This document shows positions 62,923-64,000 of a DNA stretch of 64,000 nucleotides, piece after piece. Source of the stretch: Ignavibacteria bacterium (GTDB taxonomy: Bacteria; Bacteroidota; Ignavibacteria; Kapaibacteriales; UBA961); assembly GCA_016720145.1 (NCBI GenBank), contig JADJXV010000028.1, positions 124,001-188,000 on the forward strand, written 5' to 3'. The position numbers and the translations under genes are program-made. Positions within the stretch are counted from its first letter, which is position 1; each line of letters starts with the position of its first letter. Under the pieces are notes generated by a model. The model ran no database searches. It was not told the origin of the DNA and was given only the letters and a program-made list of their open reading frames with translations.

Positions 62923-64000
62923 ATGAATGAATCTTTGCGTGAAATACACCTTTCAGAAGGAGAATCAGCCGACGAGTTCTTCCTTGAAGTGCAAGCATTA
63001 TTTGCCGAAGGCGATGGCTATAGCTCAAAAGGTAATTCCATAAAAATAGCTGAAGTCGGCGAGAAATTGCAAGCGCTCGGACAAGCACATAATGACCAGG
63101 TTACCGTAACATGGGGAATTCTTTATGGTGGAATGTCGCACTCAATTGCTCGGCGCTACGATGAAGCGATGATTGTTTTCAAGAATGTACTTCAATCCTT
63201 CGAACTTCTTGGTGATAAAGCAGGTACGTCTCGAACGCTTTTGAATATAGGGCGTATATTAACCTTCACTGAAAAGTTAGCCGAAGCGAAGGAATGTTAT
63301 GATAAGGTATTTGCCATCGAACTCGAACTCGAAAACATAAAGAGTTTAACGCGGATTCTGTCCAATATGGCTACTCTCTCGACACTATTACACAACTACC
63401 AAGAAATACAAGATATACGCGAAAAAGTACTCCCACTTATCGAGCGTTCCGGTGACAAAAGTTTACTTGCTCTTATGCTTAATCAAGCATCATTAACCGC
63501 GCTGGTACACCTCTCAGAATTACCGCAAGCAATGCAGTATTCAGAACGAGCACTTAAAATATGCCGCGAAATAGGTGACCTCGACCAAGAAGCCTCTGCT
63601 CTTGATGGAATAGGCGCAGTGTATTGGTACATGGGGGATGCGGGACGTTCGATTGAATACTACGCCAAATGCATTGCTATAGCTGAAACACTCGAAGACC
63701 CCAGAAAGCTCGCCGGACATCTCACCAATGCCGCCTATCCCTATATGTTACTTGAAGATTATGCAAAAGTTGGAGAGTTGAATAAACGCGCGAAAGCTAT
63801 CTATTATGAGACAAATAATGAGTTTATTTCAGGCTGGGCAGAGATGGGAATCGGCGTGGCTGCGATGAAATTAGGTGACCCTGCTACAGCATTAGCACAC
63901 CAACAAAAAGCAATATCATTACTCGAAGCAGATCATGATCATCATGGTTTGGGCTATGCGTATTTTAGGTGCGGCGAAGCATATATTGCGCTTGAGGAGT
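62923..64000 (+). CDS. TPR-repeat protein, 3' partial
   Basis: The frame is open from the ATG at 62923 to the window end (359 residues visible). Start MNESLREIHLSEGESADEFF, then tandem ~40-residue TPR motifs: NDQVTVTWGILYGGMSHSIA, AGTSRTLLNIGRILTFTEKL, LNQASLTALVHLSELPQAMQ, EASALDGIGAVYWYMGDAGR, and so on, each with the small-residue pattern at helix contacts. In this lineage such N-terminal TPR arrays often precede an adenylate/guanylate cyclase or histidine-kinase domain, but the rest of the gene is outside the window. No signal peptide, so cytoplasmic. Confidence 0.82.
   Translation, partial: MNESLREIHLSEGESADEFFLEVQALFAEGDGYSSKGNSIKIAEVGEKLQALGQAHNDQVTVTWGILYGGMSHSIARRYDEAMIVFKNVLQSFELLGDKAGTSRTLLNIGRILTFTEKLAEAKECYDKVFAIELELENIKSLTRILSNMATLSTLLHNYQEIQDIREKVLPLIERSGDKSLLALMLNQASLTALVHLSELPQAMQYSERALKICREIGDLDQEASALDGIGAVYWYMGDAGRSIEYYAKCIAIAETLEDPRKLAGHLTNAAYPYMLLEDYAKVGELNKRAKAIYYETNNEFISGWAEMGIGVAAMKLGDPATALAHQQKAISLLEADHDHHGLGYAYFRCGEAYIALEE

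Overview
The window is chromosomal DNA from a member of the Bacteroidota/Chlorobiota superphylum. A Kapabacteria- or Ignavibacteria-like lineage is my best guess, by inference only. Four things support this. Many exported proteins end in type IX secretion (T9SS/Por) sorting domains. A TAnnTTTG promoter -7 element, typical of Bacteroidota, recurs upstream of genes. Shine-Dalgarno sequences are generally weak. Small intergenic palindromic repeats of the kind common in this group are abundant.

Layout. 1-4.8 kb: the end of an OmpA-like protein overlapping a family 9 glycosyltransferase, then a convergent AI-2E-type permease and a bacilliredoxin. 4.9-13.0 kb: a tandem duplication of about 4 kb, giving two giant surface proteins (propeller-like N-terminus, nine PKD/Ig-like repeats, a cohesin-like region, a sorting domain), with an 88-92 bp inverted-repeat element at every junction. 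13.1-16.3 kb: an ABC exporter pair and rsmE. 16.5-23.5 kb: a small sorting-domain protein, an S74 intramolecular-chaperone fibre protein, an NHL-propeller lipoprotein, and a propeller protein bracketed by two MITE-like elements. 23.5-27.2 kb: small housekeeping or unknown genes (DUF1801, DUF4287, DinB-like, DoxX). 27.5-34.0 kb: an ECF sigma factor, a membrane-anchored protein with a sorting domain, a VIT-vWA protein fused to an outer-membrane barrel, and a second copy of that barrel.

34.0-43.6 kb is repeat-rich. It holds a run of tandem terminator-like hairpins beside a REP-type (IS200-like) tyrosine transposase, a frame-disrupted VPS10/BNR-propeller gene, a PIN-domain toxin-like pair between two related 51-bp palindrome arrays, and pbpC. 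43.7-45.9 kb is a decayed group II intron lodged in a perfect 30-bp inverted-repeat element. 46.2-57.6 kb carries two paralogous lipoproteins and three tandem PKD/WD40-like sorting-domain proteins. 57.7-59.2 kb is a three-gene overlapping operon that reads as a toxin-antitoxin-chaperone (TAC) module with a SecB-like third gene. The right end has an engB GTPase gene with an in-frame amber codon, an AraC regulator with a SnoaL-like enzyme, a membrane protein and the start of a TPR protein.

Two themes run through the window. First, there is a large investment in T9SS-exported, tandemly duplicated, mosaic surface proteins. Second, it carries an unusual load of small mobile or palindromic repeat families. 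Caution: eight of the reading-frame breaks are each repaired by adding one base, several of them at homopolymers, and a poly-G tract interrupts a PIN gene. Assembly or read error must be separated from real gene decay before any of these is called a pseudogene. No rRNA, tRNA or CRISPR array was recognised.
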